Origin: Tethya wilhelma
Taxonomy: Eukaryota; Porifera; Demospongiae; Tethyida; Tethyidae
Direction: 5' to 3'
Assembly (NCBI GenBank): GCA_964030475.1
Contig: CAXIPT010000002.1
Coordinates: 13,723,745 to 13,787,744, forward strand
Length of the DNA: 64,000 nt
In this document: positions 33,401 through 44,110 of the stretch, one piece after another
Layout of the letters: each line of letters starts with the position of its first letter
Numbering within the stretch: position 1 is the first letter of the stretch
Notes under the pieces: model-generated
What the model was told of the DNA's origin: nothing
What the model saw: the letters and a program-made list of their open reading frames with translations, nothing else
Databases searched by the model: none
Translations under genes and position numbers: made by a program

Positions 33401-35184
33401 AGGGCATAAATAATTAGATAAGAACAGCTACCAATGAATGCTAAACAAATGATAGTTACCCAGTAAATGGGGTAGCTACATCAAAATAAGATGGTGGAGC
33501 TTCAGTAATGAATGTGTCCTCTTCACTGCTGTCATCACTAAGCTCAGTGAGGTTGAAGCTGTGTCCATCAGCAATAGCCACATAGTCTGGAGGGGGCTCC
33601 TCAGCAAAGCCATGATGAGAAGGACGGCGGGAGAGGGAGACACGGCGACCAAGAGTTGATATGAGCCCACTCTCCTGACAATGAATGTGAGTATGAGGGA
33701 ATACACCAATTAATAGCAATTGTGTCAGGTTCTGCCCCTCACACCATATCTGTTGCAACAAGGAATTGTGCTATACTCTCAACAAATCATGTGTGAACAC
33801 TCACAACTACAAATAAGGCAACCAGTGTAATAAAACTTAACTGCCCAGTACATAGTTTGCAGACACACACACACACACATTTTACTGCAGAATACTAAGT
33901 ACTGTGTTCTTTGAAGAGAGCTTGACTAACATAAATATCTGTAATGCACAGAATCCATACCTCTGAAGCTCTTCTCTCAGTGAACTCTTCCCAACCAATC
34001 CTGTTAGCATTACCATGCTGAGATTCCTCAGTTAATCCGAAGAAATTACCTACAGCATGACCAAGCTGGCCTGCTCTGTGACGTAATGACCGACCTATAT
34101 AAGTGGACAAATGATGTAACTATAATTATATTTTTAAAAATCATCACTTTCTTTACTAACCAAGAGTTCCAGACCTCTCCTGTGGATATGGAGGAGCAGC
34201 GGATTCACTCACATCCACTCGGGTGTCAAACTGCACTCTAGACTGTGATTGACTCACTGGAGGCTCTGTATTCTCAGGGGGAGCTGAACCACGGCCAAAA
34301 GACAAGTTGATATGAATGAGAATCTATATATGTACAGTATGTGTATGTGTGTTTGTTCCACACTGCTAAGTCAGGGCCTGTTAATGTTACATGAGTAAAA
34401 ACTGACACTGACAATGGAATTGGTAACACACAAACAAAACCAAGCAAGTAGGAACTACATGTACAACAAGTAGGACCATACACACACACTGCTATCCATT
34501 CCTATAGCCTAACATGGATGGGATGCATTGTAAAGGAGATCACATGACAATAATTGGATCCAAAATCATAACAACTAAATAAGCTTAGTTATACATGTAT
34601 GTTTTCCTTGAAGTTATATCAAATTATATACAATATACTGAAGCAAGGGTAAGTACTCTTTGAAGGACAATTATTATGAATACTTACTATTGTGCTATAT
34701 TCTGGTCCATTGGAACCACGTACAGTACTACTCAGACAGGTGTACAGAAATCAGAATGTGTGGCAAATTACTTTAAGCAATTAGTACTATCAATGTTCAT
34801 GCTGTGGACTAGTTATGGAAACTATAACCACCCAAATCTCCCCTCTCCCTCCTGAGTATTAGTAAACATAAACATACAAGGCTCTATCAGCCTCATAGAG
34901 TGATAGTTGACTAACCCCAGCCCAGACATCTGACTCTTCCACACACTCCAACAATATACCTGAAAAAACTGCTGCCATGTAACATGCCCACTGTCACCAG
35001 CTAATCTTCCAAACTCTCCAGCCAGGTAAACTGGTGACGGCTGGTTAGGTAGATTACACTGCTCCAAACTTGTCTGGACTGCAACCACGAAGTTTTCTCG
35101 AGAAACTCCACCTTGTGTCTCATCACTAAACTGAGAAAACACTTGCCTGAAGTGACGAACTTGTTCCTGACTAAACGAAGACAT
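30139..35184 (-). CDS. iRhom-like rhomboid membrane protein retaining a GASG serine motif
   Basis: Exons on the minus strand: 34960-35184 (first, provisional), 34283-34161, 34094-33961, 33674-33460, 33386-33313, 33253-33117, 32665-32602, 32057-31846, 31738-31244, 31164-30928, 30764-30560 and 30408-30139. The provisional first exon encodes a degenerate EF-hand pair (MSSFSQEQVRHFRQVFSQF). A long cytosolic region rich in Pro and Ser follows, then TM1 (FIPWFIILVSVAQ into VIAMVVLLPL) and a large Cys-rich lumenal loop. That loop contains NGWYHGDALNCDEVNCLRD, matching the iRhom homology domain (YYHEDATLCSQVDCLDDVCG). The rhomboid core follows: WFTSIFIHLGVIHL, YILSGVGGNIVS, GVNAGASGAVFGLLAVLF, VDNMAHIGGLLFG and PYITFGKWDAARKR. 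True iRhoms are pseudoproteases with GPxG at the serine site. Here GASG and the partner His in NMAHIG are both present. Phases fit from 34283 onward, but the EF-hand exon ends in phase 0 whereas 34283 needs phase 1, so an intermediate exon is missing or it belongs to another isoform. Confidence 0.82.
30413..30491. repeat. Long (GT)n microsatellite beside a splice acceptor
   Basis: About 39 GT units. On the coding minus strand it is a (CA)n tract that almost abuts the last rhomboid exon (acceptor CTATATCAG). Confidence 0.97.
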
Positions 35185-35380
35185 AGCGTTTGAAAAATTA
35201 CATTTACATGGAAAAGTTTTGGCTATTTTTTGCCAACTTGTCACAATAAGCCACAATTCACGACACACCCACGGCACAGGCACATGAAAACAAAACATCG
35301 CGCGAATTTAATCCGCGACCTTTTTTGGACAAAAAATTATTAATAATTATGGAAATGATGATAGGAGGTGAAACCTTTGT

Positions 35381-37315
35381 CTAAGGCCAGTCTTGTGAAT
35401 CATGTGTTCCAATGAAAGCTTTCAGTACAGGTGGAATACAAGAAAGATTTTTATATGGTATCTTGTCTTGAACAATAACTCTGGCTACAAGACATGCTAG
35501 AGGCATTGGACCATATTTTAGATCAAGGTCTGGGCATTCATCTAACACACTCTTTCCATTCAGATCCACAGCATCCAAATGAGCACCATGACTAACTAGT
35601 ACATCAAATATAGATCTCATTGCTAAAGTTTTTGCCTTTTGAAGACAGTTTTTCCCTTCATAACGTACATTAATGACTTGGTCGGCACCCCAACACAGCA
35701 GGAATTCAAACACCTTTGTGTTACAAATGAATGGAGCATCTAGTGTAATGTGAACTAAATTAGATCCATCTGATTGAAGAAGAAACTTTTTAACAAAGGT
35801 GTAACCATACATTTCCCAGTTTTGCTCTCTAGCACGATCACATGAAACAAGAACAACTGGCATCCAATCTGAAAATATCTTTATCACCAACTGCAATAAA
35901 ATTTTTGGACTCCATTTCAGACACCCATAATTGGTATGTTCAGTCTCCATTCGCACTACCAAAGAATCTAAAACATCATAGATATAGGGTAAGAAAAATT
36001 CAACAGACGAAACAGAAGCTTCCTTCTGGCCAAGAACTAAGAGCATTTTCTTTACTAATTCACTATAAAACATCTCATAGTTTTGAGGGGGGCAATACCC
36101 TCCTTTTAATAGAGGAAGATGATTCATTTCAATAAGTTGTAAAATTCTTAGACATACTTTCCCAGCTTCCTGCAGCAGATTTAGTTCACTAAATAACTTG
36201 GCAAAATATATCATCTTCTCATAAAGAACATGTAAACTTCCTCCAAGGCAACGCTCCATTATTATCAAGGCTTGGTAGAGTGTTTCAATAAATGAGTTAG
36301 GATAGATAGGATTGCATGTTTTTGCAAGCTCACTAATACTCATTATTTCAGTTCGACCATGATAAGCATCACATGCGGGAAGTGGAACCACAGTGACATT
36401 AGTTGATGATCTCAGTTGCAAAGCATTTGTCCAACACTCATAAACTGATGCGTGTAGCATACTTACAGATGAATGACGGTCAACCAGTGTGAGCATGTAT
36501 ATTCCCTGAAGTAGTAATATGTCAGGTTGGCAATGCACTGGACAATCTGGCCGTGAAGAGAGCATATGAAAAAGAGGCTGATGTGTAAAGGCAGCAAGAT
36601 AAAGTGGACAAGTATTATGCTTATCACCAACATCTGAAAATTCCGGAGAAAGGCCTTGCTTCAAAAGAAATTTGGCCACTACTGTATTGCTTTCTGTAGC
36701 AACGAGCATTGCACCAAACCCTTCAGGGGTTTTTTGAGTAACATTCACTCCTATCTCTAAAAGATACCGTAAAATCTTCAAATTGCACTTCTTTATTGCA
36801 ATAAGAAAAGCACTCCATCCGGATGAGTTTACAGAATTGATATCAGCACCAAATTTATGTAACATTTGAAGAACAGCAAACTGACCATGATATGTCGCTT
36901 CAACAAAAGGAGTTGCACCAGTACAATCAGCAATCTTGTGTGATGCTCCAGCTTCTAACAGTAGCTGCACAATTTCAACATGCCCACATATACTAGCAGC
37001 GTTAAGAGCTGTACAGTGATGCAATTCATCACCAGTATTGGCTATTTGAAGCACCGTACAAGGAAAATCAAGGAAGGATACAAGAGGAAACTTTCCAACC
37101 AAGTATTTTACCACATTAGTGTGACCGAACTGTGCTGCTAGAACCAGGGGAGATGAAGGTACTGATCGCGAGGAACACAGCATTGGCATAAATTGCAGGT
37201 CATCTTCATCATTTAGGATACTTTGCAAGGATTCAAGATCGCCTATCTTGGCGTATTCACAGCAAGAAATGAATTTTCTTTCGGTAAACATCTGTTGTCG
37301 ACCATCCACCATCAC
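35381..37315 (-). CDS. FEM1-family ankyrin-repeat protein (CUL2 E3 substrate receptor)
   Basis: Known FEM1 proteins recruit substrates with Arg/C-degrons to CUL2 ubiquitin ligases. This is one intronless reading frame of 644 codons, about the length of FEM1A/B/C. Residues about 20-260 hold six or seven ankyrin repeats (SSPLVLAAQFGHTNVVKYLV, TALNAASICGHVEIVQLLLEAGA, TPFVEATYHGQFAVLQMLHKFGA, SAFLIAIKKCNLKILRYLLEIG). A helical, TPR-like middle follows (FIETLYQALIIMERCLGG). Two C-terminal ankyrin repeats appear in the family order (LVHITLDAP, VFEFLLCWGAD, IFDVLVSHGAHLDAVDLNGK). The tail MPLACLVARVIVQDKIPYKN matches the FEM1 motif SLKCLAARAV-INY that contains the VHL-box. The lack of introns in a neighbourhood of many-exon genes is notable. 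It is divergent from the RNF4-like gene and lies upstream of the rhomboid gene on the same strand. Confidence 0.9.
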   Translation of the reverse strand: MMVDGRQQMFTERKFISCCEYAKIGDLESLQSILNDEDDLQFMPMLCSSRSVPSSPLVLAAQFGHTNVVKYLVGKFPLVSFLDFPCTVLQIANTGDELHHCTALNAASICGHVEIVQLLLEAGASHKIADCTGATPFVEATYHGQFAVLQMLHKFGADINSVNSSGWSAFLIAIKKCNLKILRYLLEIGVNVTQKTPEGFGAMLVATESNTVVAKFLLKQGLSPEFSDVGDKHNTCPLYLAAFTHQPLFHMLSSRPDCPVHCQPDILLLQGIYMLTLVDRHSSVSMLHASVYECWTNALQLRSSTNVTVVPLPACDAYHGRTEIMSISELAKTCNPIYPNSFIETLYQALIIMERCLGGSLHVLYEKMIYFAKLFSELNLLQEAGKVCLRILQLIEMNHLPLLKGGYCPPQNYEMFYSELVKKMLLVLGQKEASVSSVEFFLPYIYDVLDSLVVRMETEHTNYGCLKWSPKILLQLVIKIFSDWMPVVLVSCDRAREQNWEMYGYTFVKKFLLQSDGSNLVHITLDAPFICNTKVFEFLLCWGADQVINVRYEGKNCLQKAKTLAMRSIFDVLVSHGAHLDAVDLNGKSVLDECPDLDLKYGPMPLACLVARVIVQDKIPYKNLSCIPPVLKAFIGTHDSQDWP

Positions 37316-37424
37316 GATCTAGGTGAATGTACTTTGACCTCTTCTAAATACACGTTAGATTATTGAAAAATTAGAACATTCAAACAGTTGTTGCTGTTGC
37401 AGTTGGCCTGTGAGAAAAACTGTG
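37316..37424. promoter_or_regulatory. Compact bidirectional promoter between FEM1 and RNF4-like genes
   Basis: Only 109 bp separates the two start codons, which face opposite ways. Both 5' UTRs and promoters must fit here or overlap the coding regions. No TATA box is visible. Confidence 0.65.
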
Positions 37425-40400
37425 ATGTCCATCAGCAGAGGGATAGAGGTACATTCTTATTGACGATATGGTTGTGTGTAGTATTTTCGTGACCAGCTAA
37501 ACCTTATGTAGGTTAACAGGCGAGCCAAGAAACGTTCTATTAGACCCAAACGTCTTCAGAGGTCATCGTCCAAACTATCCATGGCGGAGAGATATCCTGA
37601 GGAAGACAAAGACCAAGAATTCCACTTCCCTTTGGTTGTAGACCCCAGGTTAGTGTCCACCCCCTTTATTATAGAGTTCTACAAGCAGAACGAACACCCT
37701 CTGCCTCTCATGATATAACCTAATAAAATGAAGCGATAATTACCATATAGCCGGAAATATTGACGGTCAAAAAATTTGAGGGTTTGCTCCGCAGAACGTA
37801 AAATAAAAATATTGACGAATTTAAATTTGACGATTTGCGCGTGCCCACAATACATTCATATACGGCGCCCGAAATATTGGCGGATTTAAATTTGACGATT
37901 TGGACTTTGACCGTCAAACCGTCAAATTAAAATCCCCGTCAATATTATACCATGGATATTATAGTTCTCGGAACTATAATATCCACGATTATATTCTGGA
38001 GGGCCTGGTTTACCTGGGCTACCCGCACACTCCAGTATCATGCGACATCTGGCTTTTCTTCATTATGTTCCTGTGTGTGATAAATCAGTACTAACAGTAT
38101 GAATTATTAAGGAGATTATCTTAATTCTACTGCCACAATTCTTGATATTGACTGAAATTTTAATGCAAGTCCACGTATCTATGACATTTCAGAAGCTGAT
38201 AATCACCCAGGTGAAAATGAGAGCAGAAATCCGCAGTAAAATCACAGAATTATGTGGTAAACCACACTATTTCACTAGCGGTTTTCCACTGTGTCTTGCC
38301 ACCTATCATACGTTGCCACTTTTTACGGCCAGTAAACCACACAGAAAACTAGCTAGCCAGCCGTTGCTAACACCTTTGTAAGGCATATAGGCATGGCTAC
38401 TTACAGTGTACACAAAGCCCCTGAGCTACAATACTGGCAGGGCTTTGACGCTTGAGCTGACACAGCAAATGGGTGGAGTCAATTTTAGCCTAGTGTTAGC
38501 ATTCGTAAGTACAGTAAATCTTGTCTTTTATCAACATAAAAGCTGTGAAAAAATCACTGTAAACCATGATTTAACAAGCAACCCAACCGTGGATTGGTGC
38601 AGACCATTTTTCACCCAGGTATAGTTCTCCTATCATGATTGTGGGGGTTATTTATGAATCAAAAGTGTACGTAGTTATTAAATGTAGGAATGCCAAACAC
38701 TTCGCAAGAATTACACATGCTCATTTACAGTGTTCATGATGCACATAAACTGTAATCTCTCTATTGTCTAAGAAATGTACATATTTGTTTTATACTCAGT
38801 AACTCTTTTTTTCTATTGTTCTAGTAATTTAGCAACTTCCACTTTCTCCTTGCCCTCTTCCACTTCACCTGAACACCAGCCAATATCAGTGGAACCATCT
38901 GAATCTAGCTCATCTTCATCATCTTGTATAGTTGTTGATCTTACAACTGAAGAAGATGACATAGTGGACCTTACATCACCTGCAAGAGTATGTCCTTGAT
39001 TTTATGTATCTTTTCCAAATAATTATACTAGTTAGTTTGGCAAACAAAATTTACATTGGTTGCCACTAAAGCGGGGATACTCTAACTCCCAGTAGTCATT
39101 GAGTGCATGAAGATGAATGACTTGCAGTACTACAGTATAGCTAGAAATTTTTGAGGAATAAAATTTTCACTGAGAGGCGATCGCCAATCTTTTCACAACT
39201 TTTTTTTTGAGCATCGAGCAGCCCCACCCATATATTGTAATAATTATGATCCTAAAAATTTTGCGGGTAAAATTTTTGCGGATCGCCAGCAATCCACAAA
39301 AACAGTGAAGTTTATACTCATTGAAAGTTTCTAGCTATACGGTATAAAGAGATTGATAGTTCTTTCTTATGGAGACTTTATGCATATTTGGAACAAGAAC
39401 ATACAATTAGCTTATTTTCTGTACTTTACTTATGTTAATGAAAATGAACAGCAAATATACAGGCTCACTATTCTTTGTACATACACACATTTTGTACAAT
39501 GGAATGATAAATTCTCCATGCTCTGGACGTTCATCTACGACTGGGAACAGACTTCCATTAGAAGTAAGTCGAACGTAAAGTATTATTGTATGTTGTTTTG
39601 CTGTAGCCTCGTACCCAGGCTACTCCCTCTTTTTAGTGTTTCACGCTAAAAAGAGGGAGTGGCCTGGGTACAAGGCTAGTTTTGCTGTACATAGTGCACA
39701 ATGAGGTAGACTACCACTCCATGATTGTTGTTGAGTGTTACTAGAATTCTCTTCATAGCATGTTTGTACTGACTTGAGTTTGTTCTTGATCCTAGCTGTG
39801 AAGATTAATGTATCTCGTGGTTTTTGTATCTGCTCTATTTTTGGCATATATATTCTTTGGAGAAATCGAACATCTCTTGTGTGTATCATGCTTATATAAG
39901 TATGGGTTAAGTGTTTGCAGCATAATGAATTAGTAATAACCACTCAAAATCAAATTTTCAGCTGAGAAGCAATAGCTGATCTTGTTTGTTCGTAAATGAA
40001 CTCCTGCTAGATCAGTATAGTGACAATATGGACAAATCTAAATATTGCCTTCATAGCTATTGTACAACCAGAAGCCTAAAATTCATGACCATGAAAAACT
40101 AGGCATTCTTACAAAATTCACACTAAATTGTATGCTGTGCATCAAGCATGCTGCTCTCTCGATCTAAATTGCTACTGGTAGTGGTGGTGGTGTATGTGTG
40201 AATTTCATTTCTTGAATGTACCATTTAGGTTTTTCTGAAATGGTTCATCATCACACAGGAGATACAAGTGCAGAACAGATCGACTATGGAAGAAGAGAGA
40301 CAAGTCAACCAAACGATATAGTCATCATTCAAGAATCTGATGATGAAGAAGTGACTGAAAAATCTAGAAGAGAAATTTCAAGCAGAGCACGTGGTAATGA

Positions 40401-40689
40401 TGCTTCATATAGTGTAACAATTCAATCTTCTCCACAAAAGTTTACTTCCAAAAACTTAATAGCTACATCATCTTCAGCTGATAATCTATCATCTAAACAG
40501 ATGATTGCTTGTCCCATTTGTATGGACACAGCTCACCAATTTGAATCAGCTGGTCGCCAGATGGTTGTAACAGTTTGTGGACATATCTTTTGTAGTGTAT
40601 GCATAAGAAATGCTATATCGACTCAACATAAATGCCCAACTTGTCGTAAGAAGCTTAGTTTGAGACAGTACCATCCTATATTTCTATAG
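37425..40689 (+). CDS. RNF4-like SUMO-targeted ubiquitin E3 ligase (SIM motifs plus RING)
   Basis: RNF4-type ligases bind poly-SUMO chains and ubiquitinate the modified protein. Exons: 37425-37448, 37512-37648, 38825-38987 and 40229-40689. The N-terminus is basic (NRRAKKRSIRPKRLQRSSSK), a likely nuclear signal. Exon 3 carries two adjacent SUMO-interacting motifs: acidic and serine-flanked CIVVDLTTEEDD and DIVDLT. Exon 4 has a further acidic patch (DIVIIQESDDEEV) that could be a third. The C-terminus is a C3HC4 RING: CPICMD, then CGHIFCSVCIRN, then CPTCRKKLSLRQYHPIF, essentially the RNF4 RING and tail. The exon 3 donor is phase 0 and exon 4 needs phase 1. A 13-nt microexon at 39549-39561 (AG before, GTAAGT after) would reconcile them, but is unproven. 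AATAAA at 40716-40721 follows the stop. Confidence 0.9.
37741..37951. mobile_element. MITE of the TACC(A/G)TATAGC family, right end damaged
   Basis: It begins TACCATATAGCCGGAAATAT. Its inside is built from short units such as TTTGACGATTT and AATATTGGCGG in both orientations. The right end retains the inverted CCCCGTCAATATTAT but lacks the canonical terminus. It lies in an RNF4-like intron. Confidence 0.65.
37953..37985. repeat. Perfect 15-bp-arm hairpin
   Basis: TGGATATTATAGTTC, loop TCG, then its exact complement. A decayed relative with the same order lies at 62471-62499. Confidence 0.9.
39131..39344. mobile_element. MITE of the TACCGTATAGC family
   Basis: Left end TACAGTATAGCTAGAAA at 39131 and right end TTTCTAGCTATACGGTA ending at 39344 are inverted copies with one mismatch. 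The inside contains GCGATCGC (39177-39184) and AAATTTTTGCGGATCGCC. It lies in an RNF4-like intron. Confidence 0.8.
39604..39678. mobile_element. Short foldback MITE
   Basis: A palindrome of about 33-bp arms (TAGCCTCGTACCCAGGC, TACTCCCTCTTTTTAG) around a 9-base loop. A related diverged sequence occurs at 44543-44595. Confidence 0.75.
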
Positions 40690-41458
40690 GATTTTATTAT
40701 CAGCTGGTGAGCACTAATAAAATTGTGTGTGGACTCTTTGTGAAATGTATTGTCAATATGAGTGAGTTGAGAGCCTGAACTCAGTGCCAGCAATGATTGT
40801 TGTACAGATATTGTGAAGTACATGTACTTATCAGTTAATATTTTACATTTTAGCGAGAGGTATGGTGAATGTACTTCTTGCTGTAACTATTGTGTGTTAA
40901 ATTCATTTTTAATGCTTCACTATAATACATGTCGTATATGGTTTGTCTGTTTCTTGTCTGTTTTGATTCTTCTTCTGAATCTTTCCTTGTTAGAAAGTAA
41001 CAAATCACCACATATTTTCCTTTAAATTTTGGTACTGAGTTTATGTCCCCATGTGTCCCTCATCTAGTAGCTCACCCACCTTCTTCTGCACACTTGTCAT
41101 TCTATAGTAGTGGGGAGAGCTCTAGAGACACTAGTCGAGGATAAGCTGATAGAAATAAGCTGTCATCTTCATGAGTGTTGAATTTATAAGTGAATAATTT
41201 TATTGAATATTCATCAAAGAAAGGGTCTGATAACAGTAATGTGTTCAATACCATAAATTCCATGCCATGTGAGGGTGTAGACATTATCCTGTAAAACTAT
41301 CCAGCCTGGCCCACCAAACTAACACTGATATTGTGAAGTGGCATAGTGGTTGTTCTATACTACGTGTGGTTTCCCATCTAGTTTACATAGCAAATTATTC
41401 AATAGTCTAAGAAATTCCTGGACCTTAATTATAATCTGCTGACAGTGCAGAACAAACA
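40690..41458. other. Intergenic region between RNF4-like and PQQ-propeller genes
   Basis: It contains the RNF4-like 3' UTR with its poly(A) signal and the presumed promoter of the propeller gene. Nothing else is recognisable. Confidence 0.5.
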
Positions 41459-42995
41459 ATGGGAAAGATTGTTTTCATTCTTAGTGCTGTTGTGCTTGTT
41501 ACTGGTGAATGGACTCAGCAGTATGGAAACCAATATTCAACCAGCTATACCAATTATGATGGTAGGGGATATTCTTGGAACATTACTACACAGCCCTTTG
41601 TTTCTCAAACATCACCATGTGTAAATGAAGATGGAGTCCTGTTTTATCCTCTTAGGGCATACGTAGTAGCAATTAGCCCAAATGGTATGGAAAAATGGAA
41701 AACTGGTGTTGCACCTAATGGTGATGCATACCTAACAAACACTGTTTACTCAAAAGTACATGATTTTGTTCTTGTTGGGGCTGCTTGGACCCAAACCTTT
41801 CAAATTGTTGCTATTCATGCTGTAACTGGAAAAATTGCTTGGACATCAGTTCAAAAGCATCTCTACCATTGTACATCAATTTCTATTTCAACAAAGATTG
41901 ATGCACTCTTTGGAGCTGGTTACGATGGTCACACATTTTCAGCAATTAAGCTTGAAGATGGTGAAACACTGTGGTCTGAAAGGCATGTTCATGAAGTTGG
42001 TATCTTCATGCAAACTAAGGTGGCTACATTTCAAAGCAATGATGACCATGATCAGTTGGTTGAGGTTGCCATGCTACCTACTGATCCTTTTAATGGTTTC
42101 AATGGAAAAGGCACCTTATTTGCATATGATGTATCCAAACTTTATCAATGGCCGTTACAAAAGTCTGTACTATGGCATACTGATCTTGGGTTTACAGCTG
42201 GTGCACTCTTTGCATTCACAGAGCTTCATGGTGGAGTAATGTATGGTTCCAATGCAGGAAGTGTTGGTGCACAAGGAGACATCTTTATTGTCAATTTACA
42301 AAATGGCAGTGTTATATCCAGTGGATGGGGCATATGTGATAGAGGAGCTCAAGGCACAAGCGGACCTGTTGTTGATGATAAAGGTTTTGTCTATTTCAGG
42401 TAAATTAATTTTCTTTTAGTAGTTATTCAATATTAACTATCTCGCTATAGAATTGTTCTCAAATTTACACATTTCCAGGAAAGTTTCACAGATCATTTCC
42501 CATCAAAATTTTCTCACTATAAATTACTTTCTTAAACATGAATTCTGCATAATAAGGCATTAAAATTGTGCATGTGTTGCAAAGATTCTTGCTTCAGAGA
42601 TGAATTGCAAAATGACGATCCAAGAAGCCCACAATTGTTCTGTGAAACATTTTATGGAAATACTCTTTGTATCATTATTTTGCAGCTGTGGAAATCAAAT
42701 ATTTTCCTTATTTCCAAATGGCTACTTAAGATGGACTTCTCCTAAGTTTGGAAACAGCTCTCGTGGCATCACTACATCACCTTCAATCCATCCACATGGC
42801 AAGATATTTTTCATTCATGACAACCAGAAAGAAGTATATCAAATGGATATTGAAAACAGGTCAAACGTAAAGGTGTACCAGGTACCTAAACTTGGATATT
42901 TAGAGCCACCTATACTTCTTGGCAATGCAATGATGTACTTAGTAGGATTTAATGGATCTGCAATTACACTACATGCACAAGAAATTCAGATTTAA
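41459..42995 (+). CDS. Secreted PQQ-type beta-propeller protein
   Basis: Two exons (41459-42399 and 42686-42995) joined by a GT-AG intron give about 416 residues. The N-terminus MGKIVFILSAVVLVTGEW is a signal peptide. Repeating blades carry the PQQ/pyrrolo-quinoline-quinone-like pattern of hydrophobic-Ala-x-G...W: VVAISPNGMEKWKTG, IVAIHAVTGKIAWTS, FSAIKLEDGETLWSE and IFSLFPNGYLRWTSP. Six or seven blades are likely. The fold is shared by bacterial BamB and quinoprotein dehydrogenases, but I see no dehydrogenase active site. The protein has N-glycosylation sites and no membrane anchor. Its role is unknown. A eukaryotic-type intron argues against bacterial contamination, though ancient transfer is possible. 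Confidence 0.75.
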
Positions 42996-43599
42996 CCTTG
43001 TAGATCACACAAGCAGGATGTTAGTTATATAAGTAACCCCCATGCACAACAGGTTTGCGATATTATTTCTAACGTAACAATGAATACACTATGGTCATGC
43101 ATGCAGCTATCCATTTACACAATTAATGATTAATTAAGAGTCTTGTTTGTTCACAATAATTATCAATGTTACAGTGTTCAAATTAAAGGAACTATGTCAC
43201 TCTATATTTAGTGCTGTTTTTTTACCAAAAATAAAATACATGACATTTTATGATGTTTTGTTGACAAACATGCAATACACATATGTACACCGAGCTAGTA
43301 TCTAGACAACATGGCTAGAAGCTAAACAAAAAAAGTTACAAAAGGTCATTGAATGGCATAAAACTTCATGCTTTTTATTTTTAGCAACAAAATAGTGTTT
43401 ATATGGTGATACAGTTCCTTTAAAGTCAAAATTCATAGTCTTGTAACTCACTCGTCCAAAGTCTTTTTACCCTTCTTAGCAGCAGTACGTTTAGGACATG
43501 CTTGAATGACATGTTGCTCAAATTGACCCTTATCTTGATTCTCAGACTCTAGAGTTTGTTTATCTTTAAATTTCTGAATTGGTCATGGATGATCACTAG
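42996..43599. other. Non-coding AT-rich region
   Basis: The 3' UTR of the propeller gene probably uses AATAAA near 43229. On the minus strand, 43580-43455 reads as an open Lys-rich tail (CPKRTAAKKGKKTLDE) that may be the end of the BEL/Pao remnant beside it. Confidence 0.35.
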
Positions 43600-44110
43600 G
43601 GTGTCCAACTTCTAACAGGTACAGAAGTTGGAGGGGTCGATTCACAGATGTAAAAATCATGGCAATTTATGCCAGCAACTTGGACAGTGGCTCCCCTCAT
43701 TTCCCTCTTTACAAGTTGAGCATTAAGGGGGTGAGCAAAATCTTCTCCCAACATGTCCTCTGACAAAGACTTTTGAAGCATCTTCCAGTATATTAAGATC
43801 TGTCTCTGTGTATCAATCTGAGTTAGTCACCACATGTCAACTGACTGGGGAGTGTGCTTGTTGACAATAGCAACAAACCACAGACTCATTGTTCATTTTG
43901 TTGCATCCCCAAGAGAAGCATAGTGGCTGTAGAGGGTGGTTGACGCTCAAGGTCTTCTTCACTGGCTGCCTTTTGACTTACTATTAATCTTATCTCAAGG
44001 GGTAGCAACACATACTGATGTCAACATGGCTTCATATCTGTTTTTCTCCACCCAAAGGGTCTTCAGATTACAGACGTTCACTTCAACTTCATTGTACAGC
44101 TGACGTAGTC
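43600..44110 (-). pseudogene. Decayed BEL/Pao retrotransposon polyprotein fragment (DUF1759-like)
   Basis: Broken minus-strand translation shows LYNEVEVNVCNLKTLWVEKN, then LIVSQKAASEEDLERQ after a frame break, CCYCQQAH, and IDTQRQILIYW after stops. This order (LYDE--IR-LKALGV, LRLIVSR-----W-LD, C-YC-Q-HS, -RR-IL) is the N-terminal part of BEL/Pao polyproteins from invertebrate genomes. There are several stops and shifts and no long terminal repeats, so it is a dead fragment. Confidence 0.6.

Noticed and set aside
41459..42995. Bacterial contamination
   Set aside because: The gene has a GT-AG intron, a eukaryotic-looking signal peptide and the same base composition as its neighbours.
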